A stretch of 11,329 bases of DNA from Moraxellaceae bacterium (GTDB lineage: Bacteria > Pseudomonadota > Gammaproteobacteria > Pseudomonadales > Ketobacteraceae). Position 1 is the stretch's first letter. Each line of letters starts with the position of its first letter. Location: positions 1 to 11,329 of the forward strand of contig NVVG01000114.1 of NCBI GenBank assembly GCA_002402125.1, in the 5' to 3' direction. Below, piece by piece: positions 1 to 9,435 of the stretch. The position numbers and the translations under genes are program-made. The notes beneath the pieces are model-generated. The model saw only the letters and a program-made list of their open reading frames with translations. It made no database searches and was not told the DNA's origin.

Positions 1-2742
1 ACCGGTGGACTTCATTTCTGGCCCTAAGATAGGATCCACACCGGGGAATTTAGCGAAAGGAAATACTGCCTCCTTCACATTATAGAGTTTAGGAATAATT
101 TCTTCAGTGAAAGATTGCTCTTCCAGCGAAGTGCCCGCCATACAGCGCGCGGCGATCTTAGCCAAAGACTGACCAATACATTTCGATACAAAAGGTACCG
201 TTCGTGATGCACGAGGATTAACCTCTAACACATAAACGTCTTCACCTTTTACCGCAAACTGCACATTCATCAATCCAACCACACCCAATTCCAATGCCAT
301 TCGCTTGGCTTGGTCGCGCATGACATCTTGTAATTCTACACTTAGATTGTACGGTGGAAACGAACAAGCCGAGTCACCAGAGTGCACACCGGCCTGCTCA
401 ATATGCTGCATAATGCCACCAATGGTAACGTCCGTACCATCACAGATGGCATCAAGATCAACTTCAATAGCATCATCTAAGAAACGGTCCAATAACACCG
501 GCGCATCGTTAGATACTTGCACCGCTTCTGTCATATAACGACGCAATTCTTTTTCGTTGTAGACAATTTCCATTGCGCGGCCACCTAACACATAGGAAGG
601 CCTTACCACTAATGGGTAGCCAATCTCTTCAGCATAACGCACCGCCACTTCTGGATTTCTCGCGGTTCTATTGGGTGGCTGCTTTAGATTCAAACGCTCA
701 ATCATCTGCTGAAAACGCTCTCTATCTTCTGCTTTGTCGATAGATTCTGGGCTAGTACCAATAATAGGCACACCGGCAATTTCCAAATCACGGGCTAATT
801 TTAGCGGTGTCTGCCCACCATACTGAACAATCACACCTTTCGGTTTTTCAATATCAACAATGGCCAACACATCTTCCAAGGTAACCGGCTCAAAGTACAA
901 ACGATCAGAGGTATCGTAATCAGTAGACACCGTCTCAGGATTACAGTTAACCATGATGGTCTCATAACCATCTTCACGCATGGCTAATGCCGCATGCACA
1001 CAGCAATAATCAAATTCGATCCCCTGGCCGATACGGTTTGGTCCGCCACCCAATATCATGATCTTATCTCGATCACTAGGATTGGCTTCGCACTCTTCTT
1101 CATAAGTCGAATACATATAAGCAGTCGAGGTAGAGAATTCCGCAGCACAGGTATCAACACGCTTATAAGTTGGCAACACACCCAACTCTTTTCGACGCTG
1201 GCGAATGAGGTTTTCAGATACATTTAACAAATCTGCCAGACGTAAATCAGAAAATCCCTTACGCTTTATTCGCCATAATTTGTCTTTGGTAAGATCCGCA
1301 AGCGCCAGTGAACCTAACTCGTTCTCGGTTACTACCAGGTCGGCTATCTGCGCCAAAAACCAAGGATCAATGCCACTGAGTTCGTAAACTTCATCAATAG
1401 ACATCTCTGCACGGAATGCATCCGCCACATACCATATTCTGTCGGGCCCAGGATTAGTAAGTTCCCTGCGCAACGTAGCATCCACGTCATCGGCACCAAG
1501 ATCCAATAGAGGGTCAAAGCCATTCCTATCAACTTCCAATCCTCTTAACGCTTTTTGCATCGATTCTTGGAAGGTGCGACCAATCGCCATCACTTCACCC
1601 ACTGACTTCATCTGAGTCGTCAGTACGGAATCCGCTTTTGGGAATTTTTCAAAATTAAAGCGTGGTATCTTGGTAACAACATAATCAATTGATGGCTCAA
1701 ATGATGCCGGGGTTTTGCCACCGGTAATTTCATTTTGCAACTCATCAAGGGTATAACCAATTGCCAGCTTTGCAGCCACTCTGGCAATAGGGAAACCCGT
1801 CGCCTTTGATGCCAATGCCGAGGAGCGTGATACACGAGGGTTCATTTCGATAACAACAAGACGCCCAGTCTCTGGACACATACCAAACTGCACATTAGAA
1901 CCACCGGTTTCAACACCGATCTCTCGCAATACCGCCAAGGAGGCATTACGCATGATTTGATATTCTTTATCCGTTAAGGTTTGCGCAGGAGCAACGGTAA
2001 TTGAGTCGCCGGTATGAACACCCATGGCATCAATGTTTTCGATGGTACAAATAATGATGCAATTATCATTCTTGTCTCGTACCACCTCCATTTCATATTC
2101 TTTCCAACCAATCAATGACTTATCGATTAACAGCTCGCTGGTTGGGGATAAATCCAAACCACGATTGCAGATTTCAACAAACTCTTCGCGGTTATAGGCA
2201 ATTCCACCACCACTCCCACCCATCGTAAAAGAGGGTCGTATGATGCTAGGAAAACCTAACACCTCCAGCGCCTCCAGCGCTTCTTCCAAGCTATGGGCAA
2301 TAGCAGATTGCGGCGTCTCAAGACCAATTTTCTTCATCGCCTTATCAAAACGATCACGATCTTCCGCTTTATCGATTGCGTCCTTGGTTGCCCCAATCAT
2401 TTCGACGCCAAACTTTTCTAACACCCCATGCTTGTCCAGGTCCAACGCACAGTTTAACGCGGTTTGCCCACCCATCGTAGGTAACAAAGCATCTGGGCGC
2501 TCGATCTCAATAACTTTAGCAACCGTTTCCCATTCAACGGGCTCAATATAGGTTGCATCGGCCATCGATGGATCAGTCATAATGGTCGCAGGGTTTGAGT
2601 TAACCAGTATCACACGATACCCCTCTTCCCTTAACGCCTTACAAGCTTGTGCACCGGAATAATCAAACTCACACGCCTGGCCAATAACAATAGGGCCAGC
2701 ACCCAAGATTAGAATACTTTTTATGTCGGAACGTTTTGGCAT
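1..2742 (-). CDS. carB: Carbamoyl-phosphate synthetase large subunit, partial (3' end outside window)
   Basis: CarB makes carbamoyl phosphate from bicarbonate, two ATP and ammonia channelled from CarA, supplying arginine and pyrimidine synthesis in the cytoplasm. The frame is open from ATG at 2742 to the window edge, giving 914 codons against 1073 in E. coli. It opens [17 protein letters not shown], the family N-terminus. The carboxyphosphate ATP-grasp half contains [15 protein letters not shown] with His243, and [10 protein letters not shown] with Glu299 and Asn301. After the oligomerisation segment (about 400-550), the carbamoyl-phosphate half starts near [13 protein letters not shown] and carries [18 protein letters not shown] and EVNPRASR with Glu840. 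Visible sequence stops at EMKSTG, so the last roughly 160 residues, essentially the MGS allosteric domain bound by UMP and ornithine, are missing only because the window ends. I saw no frameshift. The ribosome-binding site is weak (GAG, 8 nt before ATG). It follows carA and is probably co-transcribed with it. Confidence 0.98.
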   Translation of the reverse strand, partial: MPKRSDIKSILILGAGPIVIGQACEFDYSGAQACKALREEGYRVILVNSNPATIMTDPSMADATYIEPVEWETVAKVIEIERPDALLPTMGGQTALNCALDLDKHGVLEKFGVEMIGATKDAIDKAEDRDRFDKAMKKIGLETPQSAIAHSLEEALEALEVLGFPSIIRPSFTMGGSGGGIAYNREEFVEICNRGLDLSPTSELLIDKSLIGWKEYEMEVVRDKNDNCIIICTIENIDAMGVHTGDSITVAPAQTLTDKEYQIMRNASLAVLREIGVETGGSNVQFGMCPETGRLVVIEMNPRVSRSSALASKATGFPIARVAAKLAIGYTLDELQNEITGGKTPASFEPSIDYVVTKIPRFNFEKFPKADSVLTTQMKSVGEVMAIGRTFQESMQKALRGLEVDRNGFDPLLDLGADDVDATLRRELTNPGPDRIWYVADAFRAEMSIDEVYELSGIDPWFLAQIADLVVTENELGSLALADLTKDKLWRIKRKGFSDLRLADLLNVSENLIRQRRKELGVLPTYKRVDTCAAEFSTSTAYMYSTYEEECEANPSDRDKIMILGGGPNRIGQGIEFDYCCVHAALAMREDGYETIMVNCNPETVSTDYDTSDRLYFEPVTLEDVLAIVDIEKPKGVIVQYGGQTPLKLARDLEIAGVPIIGTSPESIDKAEDRERFQQMIERLNLKQPPNRTARNPEVAVRYAEEIGYPLVVRPSYVLGGRAMEIVYNEKELRRYMTEAVQVSNDAPVLLDRFLDDAIEVDLDAICDGTDVTIGGIMQHIEQAGVHSGDSACSFPPYNLSVELQDVMRDQAKRMALELGVVGLMNVQFAVKGEDVYVLEVNPRASRTVPFVSKCIGQSLAKIAARCMAGTSLEEQSFTEEIIPKLYNVKEAVFPFAKFPGVDPILGPEMKSTG

Positions 2743-2792
2743 CTTAAAAACTCGTCAACTTAATCCCGCGACAATGAATCTTGCCCGGGTAG

Positions 2793-2830
2793 TTTCTATT
2801 CGTTAATTTCTATTCGTTATTTTCTATAAT
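2793..2830. repeat. 14-bp tandem repeat in the carA-carB spacer
   Basis: Two adjacent 14-bp units, 2793-2806 and 2807-2820, read TTTCTATTCGTTAA and TTTCTATTCGTTAT and differ only at the last base. A third, degraded copy begins TTTCTAT at 2821. The array lies about 50 bp upstream of the carB start codon in the transcribed spacer. No function is evident. It could be slippage-derived or a short protein or RNA binding array. Confidence 0.75.
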
Positions 2831-2835
2831 ACGCA

Positions 2836-2894
2836 ACAGTTTCTCATCTGTAACGCTAGCAAACCACTATGGCAGCACCGCCTTTCGAAACTGT
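2836..2894 (-). other. Long-range inverted repeat in the carA-carB spacer
   Basis: ACAGTTTC (2836-2843) and GAAACTGT (2887-2894) are perfect 8-bp complements separated by 43 nt. In the carA-carB transcript this could close a large loop just downstream of the carA stop codon. No T-run follows, so it does not look like a terminator. It might modulate mRNA processing or the carA to carB ratio, but chance is possible. Confidence 0.4.
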
Positions 2895-2911
2895 GCTTTT
2901 TCTATTATCGC

Positions 2912-4042
2912 CTAGCTTTTGCGCTCAGCCATTAACTCGATAAAGTGATCGAATAACGGACTCGCATCGTGAGGCCCAGGACTCGCTTCTGGGTGCCCCT
3001 GAAAACCAAACGCCGGTTTATCGGTACGATGAATACCCTGCAGCGACCCATCAAACAGAGATTTGTGTGTCACCCGCAGATTGCCCGGCATGCCATCTTC
3101 ATCAACGGCAAAACCGTGGTTCTGACTCGTGATCAACACAGTATTATCATCCAAATTTTGCACTGGGTGATTTGCACCATGGTGACCAAACTTCATCTTT
3201 AGTGTGCTTGCACCACTTGCTAACGCTAGCAACTGATGGCCAAGACAGATACCAAAGGTAGGGATGTCAGTTTCCAAAATCGACTGGATAGCAGATATGG
3301 CATAGTCACAAGGCTCTGGGTCACCCGGGCCATTGGATAAAAACACACCATCAGGATTCATTGCTAAGACGTCGGCGGCAGGTGTCTGCGCTGGCACAAC
3401 CGTCAGATCACAACCGCGATCGACTAACATGCGCAAGATATTTCTTTTTACCCCAAAATCGTAAGCGACAACTTTGTAGGGCTTTTCCCCAGCAAAAACC
3501 TGATGCCCCGATCGTATATCCCAGCTACCTTCTGCCCATGGATAGGCTTCCGATGTGGTGACTTCCTTCGCCAAGTCCATGCCTTTTAGGCCGGCAAATT
3601 CTTTGGCGGCGGCAATAGCACTGGCTTCATCGATATTACCGGCTTGGATGCAACCACCCAAAGCGCCTTTTTCACGTAGAATACGCGTTAGCTTACGGGT
3701 ATCGATGTCGGCGATACCGACCACATCACGATCTCGCAAATACTCATCCAAGCTCGCCTGCTTACGCCAGCTACTTGCGAGCAAAGGTAGATCGCGAATA
3801 ATCAGGCCTGCAGCCCAAATTTTGGAGGATTCTTCATCCTCATCATTAACACCGGTATTCCCGATATGTGGATATGTCAGAGTTACCATCTGACGGGCAT
3901 AAGACGGATCAGTTAAAATCTCTTGGTAGCCGGTAAGTGCAGTATTAAAAACGACTTCGCCAACAGACTGTCCATCTGCGCCAATAGATATACCACGAAA
4001 GACGGTGCCGTCTTCCAGGGCCAAAATGGCTGGTGTATTCAA
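2912..4042 (-). CDS. carA: Carbamoyl-phosphate synthetase small (glutaminase) subunit
   Basis: CarA hydrolyses glutamine and passes ammonia through a tunnel to CarB. With the TTG start at 4042 it has 376 residues (E. coli 382). The N-terminal CPSase domain includes [21 protein letters not shown] and [16 protein letters not shown]. The C-terminal class I glutamine amidotransferase domain starts near [14 protein letters not shown], with the oxyanion motif [13 protein letters not shown], the nucleophile Cys266 in FGICLGHQ, and catalytic His350 and Glu352 in [11 protein letters not shown]. The longest frame begins at GTG 4054, but family proteins begin M-x-x-P/S-A-x-L-x-L-E/A-D-G, which aligns exactly with the TTG codon read as Met (then [11 protein letters not shown]). 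GGAGG sits 5 nt before that TTG, inside the extra codons. It lies 363 bp downstream of dapB and 168 bp upstream of carB. Confidence 0.97.
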   Translation of the reverse strand: MNTPAILALEDGTVFRGISIGADGQSVGEVVFNTALTGYQEILTDPSYARQMVTLTYPHIGNTGVNDEDEESSKIWAAGLIIRDLPLLASSWRKQASLDEYLRDRDVVGIADIDTRKLTRILREKGALGGCIQAGNIDEASAIAAAKEFAGLKGMDLAKEVTTSEAYPWAEGSWDIRSGHQVFAGEKPYKVVAYDFGVKRNILRMLVDRGCDLTVVPAQTPAADVLAMNPDGVFLSNGPGDPEPCDYAISAIQSILETDIPTFGICLGHQLLALASGASTLKMKFGHHGANHPVQNLDDNTVLITSQNHGFAVDEDGMPGNLRVTHKSLFDGSLQGIHRTDKPAFGFQGHPEASPGPHDASPLFDHFIELMAERKS

Positions 4043-4047
4043 GCCAA

Positions 4048-4052
4048 CCTCC
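4048..4052 (-). promoter_or_regulatory. Ribosome-binding site that fixes the carA TTG start
   Basis: GGAGG is a strong Shine-Dalgarno core separated by 5 nt (TTGGC) from the TTG at 4042. It overlaps the upstream GTG start at 4054, which therefore cannot use it. Together with the family N-terminal alignment, this makes TTG the probable start. Confidence 0.8.
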
Positions 4053-4102
4053 ACTGGTCATAGGAATGGGAAAGTGAATGATCATACGTAACGGTTATCT
4101 GC

Positions 4103-4137
4103 AAAAAAGCGAGATGAGTTATTGGCTCAATCCCGCT
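4103..4137 (-). terminator. Rho-independent terminator or attenuator before carA
   Basis: Read on the minus strand, AGCGGGATTGAG pairs with CTCATCTCGCT (about 11 bp with one bulged T and one G-U pair) around a 7-nt loop, and six T follow immediately. This is the best intrinsic terminator in the window. It lies about 60 nt before the carA start and 270 nt after the dapB stop. It could end the dnaK-dnaJ-dapB transcript, or act as an attenuator inside a carA leader if transcription starts upstream. A weak extra -10-like TATGAT (4081-4086) follows it but lacks a convincing -35. Confidence 0.75.
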
Positions 4138-4144
4138 TCTTCAT

Positions 4145-4164
4145 GTCACGTCACTTTTGGTCAC
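4145..4164. repeat. Three GTCAC pentamers in the carA leader
   Basis: GTCAC occurs at 4145-4149, 4150-4154 and 4160-4164, giving starts spaced 5 and 10 bp. On the minus strand these read GTGAC three times. The helical-turn phasing suggests a possible regulator site just upstream of the terminator, but no regulator can be named and chance is not excluded. Confidence 0.35.
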
Positions 4165-4201
4165 CTGCAAATCAATGTTGGCAGGTTTTAGAGGTTTGCC
4201 A
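4163..4201 (-). other. Overlapping, mutually exclusive hairpins in the carA leader
   Basis: ACCTGC (4163-4168) pairs with GCAGGT (4181-4186) over a 12-nt loop, and TGGCA (4179-4183) pairs with TGCCA (4197-4201) over 13 nt. The two stems share 4181-4183, so only one can form at a time. Such competing stems upstream of a terminator fit an attenuation leader. I could not identify a clear anti-terminator strand complementary to the terminator arm, so the link to termination is inference. Confidence 0.4.
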
Positions 4202-4238
4202 GCGACTTACCGACTATACAGCAGCCTAAATTGTACTT

Positions 4239-4256
4239 CCCTTGGGTTATCAAGGG
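4239..4256 (-). other. Hairpin CCCTTG/CAAGGG in the carA leader
   Basis: A perfect 6-bp inverted repeat with a 6-nt loop lies immediately downstream of the candidate leader ORF (stop codon at 4268-4270). In attenuation leaders a hairpin at this place can pause RNA polymerase so that the ribosome catches up. That role is inferred from position only. Confidence 0.45.
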
Positions 4257-4267
4257 CTAATACCATG

Positions 4268-4294
4268 TTAGTACCACCAAGCAGGTAAAATCAT
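4268..4294 (-). CDS. Candidate leader peptide MILPAWWY upstream of carA
   Basis: An 8-codon ORF (ATG to TAA) encodes MILPAWWY. GAGG precedes the ATG but only 3 nt away, which is close for efficient initiation. It sits early in the predicted carA leader, before several hairpins and a terminator, the normal place for an attenuation peptide. Two adjacent Trp codons would suit tryptophan sensing, which is odd before a carbamoyl-phosphate gene. An 8-codon ORF can easily occur by chance, so this is a candidate only. Confidence 0.2.
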   Translation of the reverse strand: MILPAWWY

Positions 4295-4323
4295 GCACCT
4301 CGACCATTATCTGATCGGAGCGT

Positions 4324-4352
4324 ATTCTATAGAAATGTAGGGGTACAGTCTA
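4324..4352 (-). promoter_or_regulatory. Candidate sigma-70 promoter for carA
   Basis: TAGACT (4347-4352, 4 of 6 to TTGACA) and TAGAAT (4324-4329, 5 of 6 to TATAAT) are separated by 17 bp on the minus strand. Initiation near 4317 would give a leader of about 275 nt ahead of carA, containing the small ORF, hairpins and terminator. It begins about 54 bp after the dapB stop. The match is moderate and no start site is known here. Confidence 0.4.
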
Positions 4353-4405
4353 TGAATTTAGCTCAATCTAGGCTCATGGCCTAACATTCAACCAGAACGT
4401 CAGGT

Positions 4406-6366
<1,961 letters not shown>

Positions 6367-6408
6367 GCTCTCAACCAACACTCAATTATTCAAATTCCAG
6401 ATATAGCA

Positions 6409-6430
6409 ACGCGGGAGAAAGCTCCCGCGT
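6409..6430 (-). other. Strong GC-rich hairpin between dnaK and dnaJ
   Basis: ACGCGGGAG and CTCCCGCGT form a perfect 9-bp stem with a 4-nt loop. On the minus strand it is followed by TTGCTATATC, not a T-run, so it is a poor terminator. It could protect the dnaK mRNA 3' end or mark an RNA-processing site that keeps dnaJ expression below dnaK. That function is inferred from position. Confidence 0.75.
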
Positions 6431-6478
6431 ATACTGTACTACGTTCTAAATCACGCGCTAAGCCATGAAAAGTGACGC

Positions 6479-8428
6479 TTATTTCTTATCGTCAACTTCT
6501 TCAAACTCAGCATCAACCACATCATCATCAGGAGCCGCAGATGCCTCTTCTGATTGTGCGCCACCCATATCAGGAGCTTCTGCACCGTCACCTGCACCCG
6601 CTTGTGCTTGCTGTTCGGCATAGAGCTTTTGCGCTAAACCAGAACTCGCTTCGGTAAGCGCCGCTGACTTGGTTTCCATGGCTTCTTTATCATCACCTTT
6701 AATCGCTTCTTCTAATTCAGCGATCGCTGCTTCGATGGCCGTTTTCTCATCTTCAGTCGCTTTATCGCCGGCTTCTTCAAGCGTTTTCTTACTAGCATGC
6801 ACAAGGCCATCGGCAGTATTTCGAGCCCCGACTAACTCTTCAAACTTCTTATCTTCATCGGCATTCGCTTCGGCATCACGTACCATTTGATCAACTTCTT
6901 CATCCGACAAACCGCCAGAAGCTTTAATCACAATAGTTTGCTCTTTACCGGTGGCCTTATCTTTAGCGGATACATTAAGAATACCGTTAGCATCAAGGTC
7001 AAAAGTTACTTCGATTTGCGGCATACCACGAGGTGCTGGTGGAATTTCCGTAAGATCAAAACGACCCAATGATTTGTTACCCGAGGCTTGCTTACGCTCA
7101 CCCTGTAGAGCATGAACCGTAACCGCGGCCTGGTTATCATCTGCAGTAGAGAAGACTTGTGACTTCTTCGTAGGGATGGTGGTATTTCTTTCGATCACCG
7201 GCGTCATCACACCACCCATGGTCTCAATTCCCAATGTTAATGGCGTAACATCCAACAACAATACGTCAGTTACATCACCGGCTAATACTGCGCCTTGAAT
7301 AGAGGCACCCATGGCAACCGCTTCATCCGGGTTAACATCTTTACGTGGCTCTTTACCGAAGAATTTTTCTACTTCAGCTTGCACCATCGGCATACGTGTC
7401 TGACCACCAACCAAGATAACATCATCAATCTCTGATGGGCTAAGGCCCGCATCATCTAACGCCGTCTGGCAAGGTTTGATGGTTCCAACCACTAGCTCTT
7501 CAACCAATGACTCTAACTTGGCTCGAGTTAACTTAATGACCAGGTGCTTAGGACCCGCAGCATCGGCCGTGATATACGGCAGGTTCACTTCAGTTTGCTG
7601 GGTTGTAGACAATTCAATCTTGGCGTTCTCAGCACCCTCTTTAAGACGCTGCAATGCGAGAGGGTCATTGTGAAGATCAATGCCGGTATCTTTCTTAAAC
7701 TCATCCGCTAGATACTCAATCAAACGTAGGTCAAAATCTTCCCCGCCCAAGTGAGTATCACCGTTAGTGGCTAGTACTTCAAACTGGTGCTCACCATCCA
7801 CTTCGGCGATTTCAATGATAGATACATCAAAGGTACCACCACCCAGGTCATAAACAGCGATAGTGGTATCACCACGCTTTTTGTCCATGCCATAAGCCAG
7901 TGCTGCGGCAGTCGGCTCGTTGATGATACGCTTAACTTCTAAACCGGCGATTCGACCCGCATCTTTAGTGGCTTGACGCTGACTATCATTAAAATAAGCA
8001 GGAACAGTAATAACCGCTTCGGTTACAGCTTCACCGAGGTAGTCTTCTGCGGTTTTCTTCATTTTCTTGAGTACTTCAGCAGAGATCTGAGGTGGCGCAG
8101 TTTTTTCGCCATTAATCTCAACCCATGCATCACCGTTATCCGCTTTCACGATAGCAAATGGTGCACGTTTAATATCTTTTTGAACTTCTTTATCGGTAAA
8201 GTTACGGCCGATTAACCGTTTAATCGCATACAAGGTATTGGTAGGGTTCGTTACCGCTTGACGCTTAGCCGACTGACCAACCAATGTTTCTCCGTCACTG
8301 CTAAAAGCGATGATAGAAGGAGTAGTACGATCGCCTTCACTGTTCTCAATAACCTTTGGTTTATCACCCTCAAGAATCGCCACACAAGAGTTGGTAGTGC
8401 CTAAATCGATGCCAATAATCTTACCCAT
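6479..8428 (-). CDS. dnaK: Chaperone protein DnaK (Hsp70)
   Basis: DnaK is the ATP-driven cytoplasmic chaperone that works with DnaJ and GrpE. From ATG 8428 it has 649 residues (E. coli 638) and starts [15 protein letters not shown], the family N-terminus. An in-frame ATG at 8434 would add Met-Lys. AGAGG lies 9 nt before 8428 but only 3 nt before 8434, so I prefer 8428. The nucleotide-binding domain (1-385) holds [21 protein letters not shown] with Thr199, and [12 protein letters not shown]. The linker VLLLD is at 389-393. The beta-sandwich substrate domain follows, then the helical lid and a Gly/Ala-rich tail ending [11 protein letters not shown], close to the E. coli EEVKDKK end. It has its own sigma-32 promoter (8565-8592) and may also be read from grpE, since no terminator is seen between them. 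Confidence 0.98.
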   Translation of the reverse strand: MGKIIGIDLGTTNSCVAILEGDKPKVIENSEGDRTTPSIIAFSSDGETLVGQSAKRQAVTNPTNTLYAIKRLIGRNFTDKEVQKDIKRAPFAIVKADNGDAWVEINGEKTAPPQISAEVLKKMKKTAEDYLGEAVTEAVITVPAYFNDSQRQATKDAGRIAGLEVKRIINEPTAAALAYGMDKKRGDTTIAVYDLGGGTFDVSIIEIAEVDGEHQFEVLATNGDTHLGGEDFDLRLIEYLADEFKKDTGIDLHNDPLALQRLKEGAENAKIELSTTQQTEVNLPYITADAAGPKHLVIKLTRAKLESLVEELVVGTIKPCQTALDDAGLSPSEIDDVILVGGQTRMPMVQAEVEKFFGKEPRKDVNPDEAVAMGASIQGAVLAGDVTDVLLLDVTPLTLGIETMGGVMTPVIERNTTIPTKKSQVFSTADDNQAAVTVHALQGERKQASGNKSLGRFDLTEIPPAPRGMPQIEVTFDLDANGILNVSAKDKATGKEQTIVIKASGGLSDEEVDQMVRDAEANADEDKKFEELVGARNTADGLVHASKKTLEEAGDKATEDEKTAIEAAIAELEEAIKGDDKEAMETKSAALTEASSGLAQKLYAEQQAQAGAGDGAEAPDMGGAQSEEASAAPDDDVVDAEFEEVDDKK

Positions 8429-8453
8429 TTTCATTTACCTCTATTTTAAAGCC

Positions 8454-8492
8454 CTGACAGACTTTGTTCGACGTTACGCCAGTGTCTGCCAG
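8454..8492 (-). other. Hairpin in the dnaK 5' leader
   Basis: In the minus-strand RNA, CUGGCAGAC (8484-8492) can pair with GUCUGUCAG (8454-8462): 9 bp including one G-U pair, with a 21-nt loop. It lies about 12 nt upstream of the AGAGG ribosome-binding site, inside the leader from the dnaK sigma-32 promoter. A further weak CUUU/AGAG pairing could cover the ribosome-binding site itself. Temperature-dependent control is possible but unproven. Confidence 0.4.
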
Positions 8493-8564
8493 ACAGGTCA
8501 CCGGTTCTTAGTTAATTGTAAAATAATTAATTAATTCATTAAAACTTCTTGCGCTTGACTCTAT

Positions 8565-8592
8565 CTATGGGGGCTGCCTTATACATTTCAAC
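8565..8592 (-). promoter_or_regulatory. Sigma-32 (heat-shock) promoter of dnaK
   Basis: GTTGAAA (8586-8592; consensus CTTGAAA, 6 of 7) and CCCCATAG (8565-8572; consensus CCCCATNT, with only the final T differing) are separated by 13 nt. The expected start near 8557 gives a leader of about 125 nt that includes an AT-rich run (8511-8545) and a hairpin. Spacing is identical to the matches before grpE and hrcA. Confidence 0.8.
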
Positions 8593-8638
8593 CCTAATTT
8601 GCAGATGAAAACCACACAAAATCAAGCGTTATTGTCGG

Positions 8639-9277
8639 CTATGCCTGAGACACAATCACCATCGCAGGCCTTACCAAACGGCCACCCAAGGAATACCCTT
8701 TCTGCAACACGGCCATGACAGTATTAGGCTCCATGTCGGGATTCGGTTGCATTGACATGGCCTGATGCATTTCCGGATCAAACGGCTCACCCGTTGGGTC
8801 CAACTGCTCGACACCGTGTTTCTTTAGCGTGTCCGTCAGCATCTTTAAGGTTAATTCAACACCTTCGCGGGTGGTCTCATCGCTTTCGGCGGCGGACTGT
8901 AACGCTCTCTCAAGGGTATCAACCACTGGCAACAGGTCAGAGGCAAACTTATCTAAGGCAAATTTATGCGCATTGGTCACGTCACGCTCGGCACGACGAC
9001 GTACATTCTGCATTTCCGCTTGAGCACGCAACACCGAATCTTGCTGGTCTTGAACCTTCGCTTGAGATGCAGCCAATTGGCTTTCTAAATCAGATATCGA
9101 GACATTTGCCTCCTCAGCATCCTCAACATCCTCAGCTGCCTGATCTTCTGCTGCGGCCTCAACGTCCGCTACATCGGCCTCTGCTCCATCAACCACCTGC
9201 GCATCAACATCCGATACTTCTACTTCTGCAACAACAGGCTCTTCTTGCTCTGTGCTGGCTACGTCATCATTAGACAT
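8639..9277 (-). CDS. grpE: Nucleotide exchange factor GrpE
   Basis: GrpE is the homodimeric exchange factor that releases ADP from DnaK. It has 212 residues (E. coli 197). The N-terminus (about 1-58) is strikingly acidic and Ala/Val/Asp/Glu-rich, low complexity and probably disordered, which accounts for most of the extra length. A long dimerising helix follows (about 60-105, containing [17 protein letters not shown]), then the helical bundle ([12 protein letters not shown]). The C-terminal beta domain (about 158-212) has [11 protein letters not shown] and the family signature [21 protein letters not shown]. The ATG at 9277 has GGAG 7 nt upstream. It is preceded by a sigma-32 promoter and a structured leader, and followed by dnaK after 210 bp without an evident terminator. 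Confidence 0.97.
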   Translation of the reverse strand: MSNDDVASTEQEEPVVAEVEVSDVDAQVVDGAEADVADVEAAAEDQAAEDVEDAEEANVSISDLESQLAASQAKVQDQQDSVLRAQAEMQNVRRRAERDVTNAHKFALDKFASDLLPVVDTLERALQSAAESDETTREGVELTLKMLTDTLKKHGVEQLDPTGEPFDPEMHQAMSMQPNPDMEPNTVMAVLQKGYSLGGRLVRPAMVIVSQA

Positions 9278-9304
9278 AGATAAACTCCACTCTCACTCTC
9301 AAAT

Positions 9305-9321
9305 TCACTACGAAATAGTGA
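9305..9321 (-). other. Alternative hairpin TCACTA/TAGTGA next to the grpE ribosome-binding site
   Basis: In the minus strand TCACTA (9316-9321) pairs with TAGTGA (9305-9310) over a 5-nt loop TTTCG. The same TCACTA segment is the 3' arm of the longer stem at 9314-9342, so the two stems exclude each other. This hairpin ends about 17 nt upstream of the GGAG element. Confidence 0.4.
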
Positions 9322-9342
9322 TAATAAACAATAATCACTATT
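9314..9342 (-). other. Inverted repeat 1 in the grpE leader
   Basis: AATAGTGAT (9314-9322) and ATCACTATT (9334-9342) are perfect 9-bp arms around 11 nt. It resembles CIRCE in architecture (9-bp arms; CIRCE has a 9-nt spacer) but not in sequence (TTAGCACTC/GAGTGCTAA). It could be an RNA stem in the grpE leader or a dyad operator. Neither can be decided from sequence. Confidence 0.55.
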
Positions 9343-9355
9343 CATTAAAACGACT

Positions 9356-9384
9356 CAGCGACAAACTTAATTAGGTTGTCGCTG
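9356..9384 (-). other. Inverted repeat 2 between hrcA and grpE
   Basis: CAGCGACAA (9356-9364) and TTGTCGCTG (9376-9384) are perfect 9-bp arms around an 11-nt loop. On the minus strand AGTCGTTTTAATG follows, a short and imperfect T-run, so it may act as a weak terminator for hrcA read-through. It also falls inside the leader of transcripts from the grpE promoter, about 15 nt after their expected start. Confidence 0.55.
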
Positions 9385-9407
9385 CATTAAATTAATCATT
9401 GATGGCT

Positions 9408-9435
9408 ATATGGGGGTCAGTCCGCAGGATTCAAG
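9408..9435 (-). promoter_or_regulatory. Sigma-32 promoter of grpE, inside the end of hrcA
   Basis: CTTGAAT (9429-9435; 6 of 7) and CCCCATAT (9408-9415; exact match to CCCCATNT) are separated by 13 nt. The -35 lies in the last hrcA codons, the spacer spans the hrcA TGA, and the -10 immediately follows it. The expected start near 9400 gives a grpE leader of about 120 nt with two inverted repeats. Confidence 0.85.

Larger units (their letters stand above)
4043..4405 (-). other. dapB-carA intergenic region (363 bp)
   Basis: This is the longest stretch without a clear gene. From the dapB side it holds a small hairpin TAGGC-CATGA-GCCTA (4369-4383, no T-run), a candidate promoter (4324-4352), a possible 8-codon ORF, hairpins at 4239-4256 and 4163-4201, GTCAC repeats, a rho-independent terminator (4103-4137) and the carA ribosome-binding site. 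The content suits a carA leader, but the terminator may simply end the dnaK-dapB operon. I see no tRNA or other recognised RNA in it. Confidence 0.6.

Noticed and set aside
1344..1835. Short minus-strand frames overlapping carB in another frame
   Set aside because: The carB frame is intact through this region on the same strand, so these are frame shadows, not evidence for a frameshift.
2240..2551. 103-codon plus-strand open frame antisense to carB
   Set aside because: Ser/Ala-rich shadow of the conserved first ATP-grasp half of carB.
6409..6430. dnaK-dnaJ hairpin as a rho-independent terminator
   Set aside because: No T-run follows on either strand, so it was kept only as a structural element.
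8752..9273. 173-codon plus-strand open frame antisense to grpE
   Set aside because: It is rich in Pro, His, Leu and Gln because it mirrors the acidic Ala/Asp/Glu-rich grpE sequence; no family resemblance.
9314..9342. grpE upstream dyad as a CIRCE element
   Set aside because: Arms read AATAGTGAT/ATCACTATT with an 11-nt spacer rather than TTAGCACTC-N9-GAGTGCTAA; it cannot be called CIRCE.
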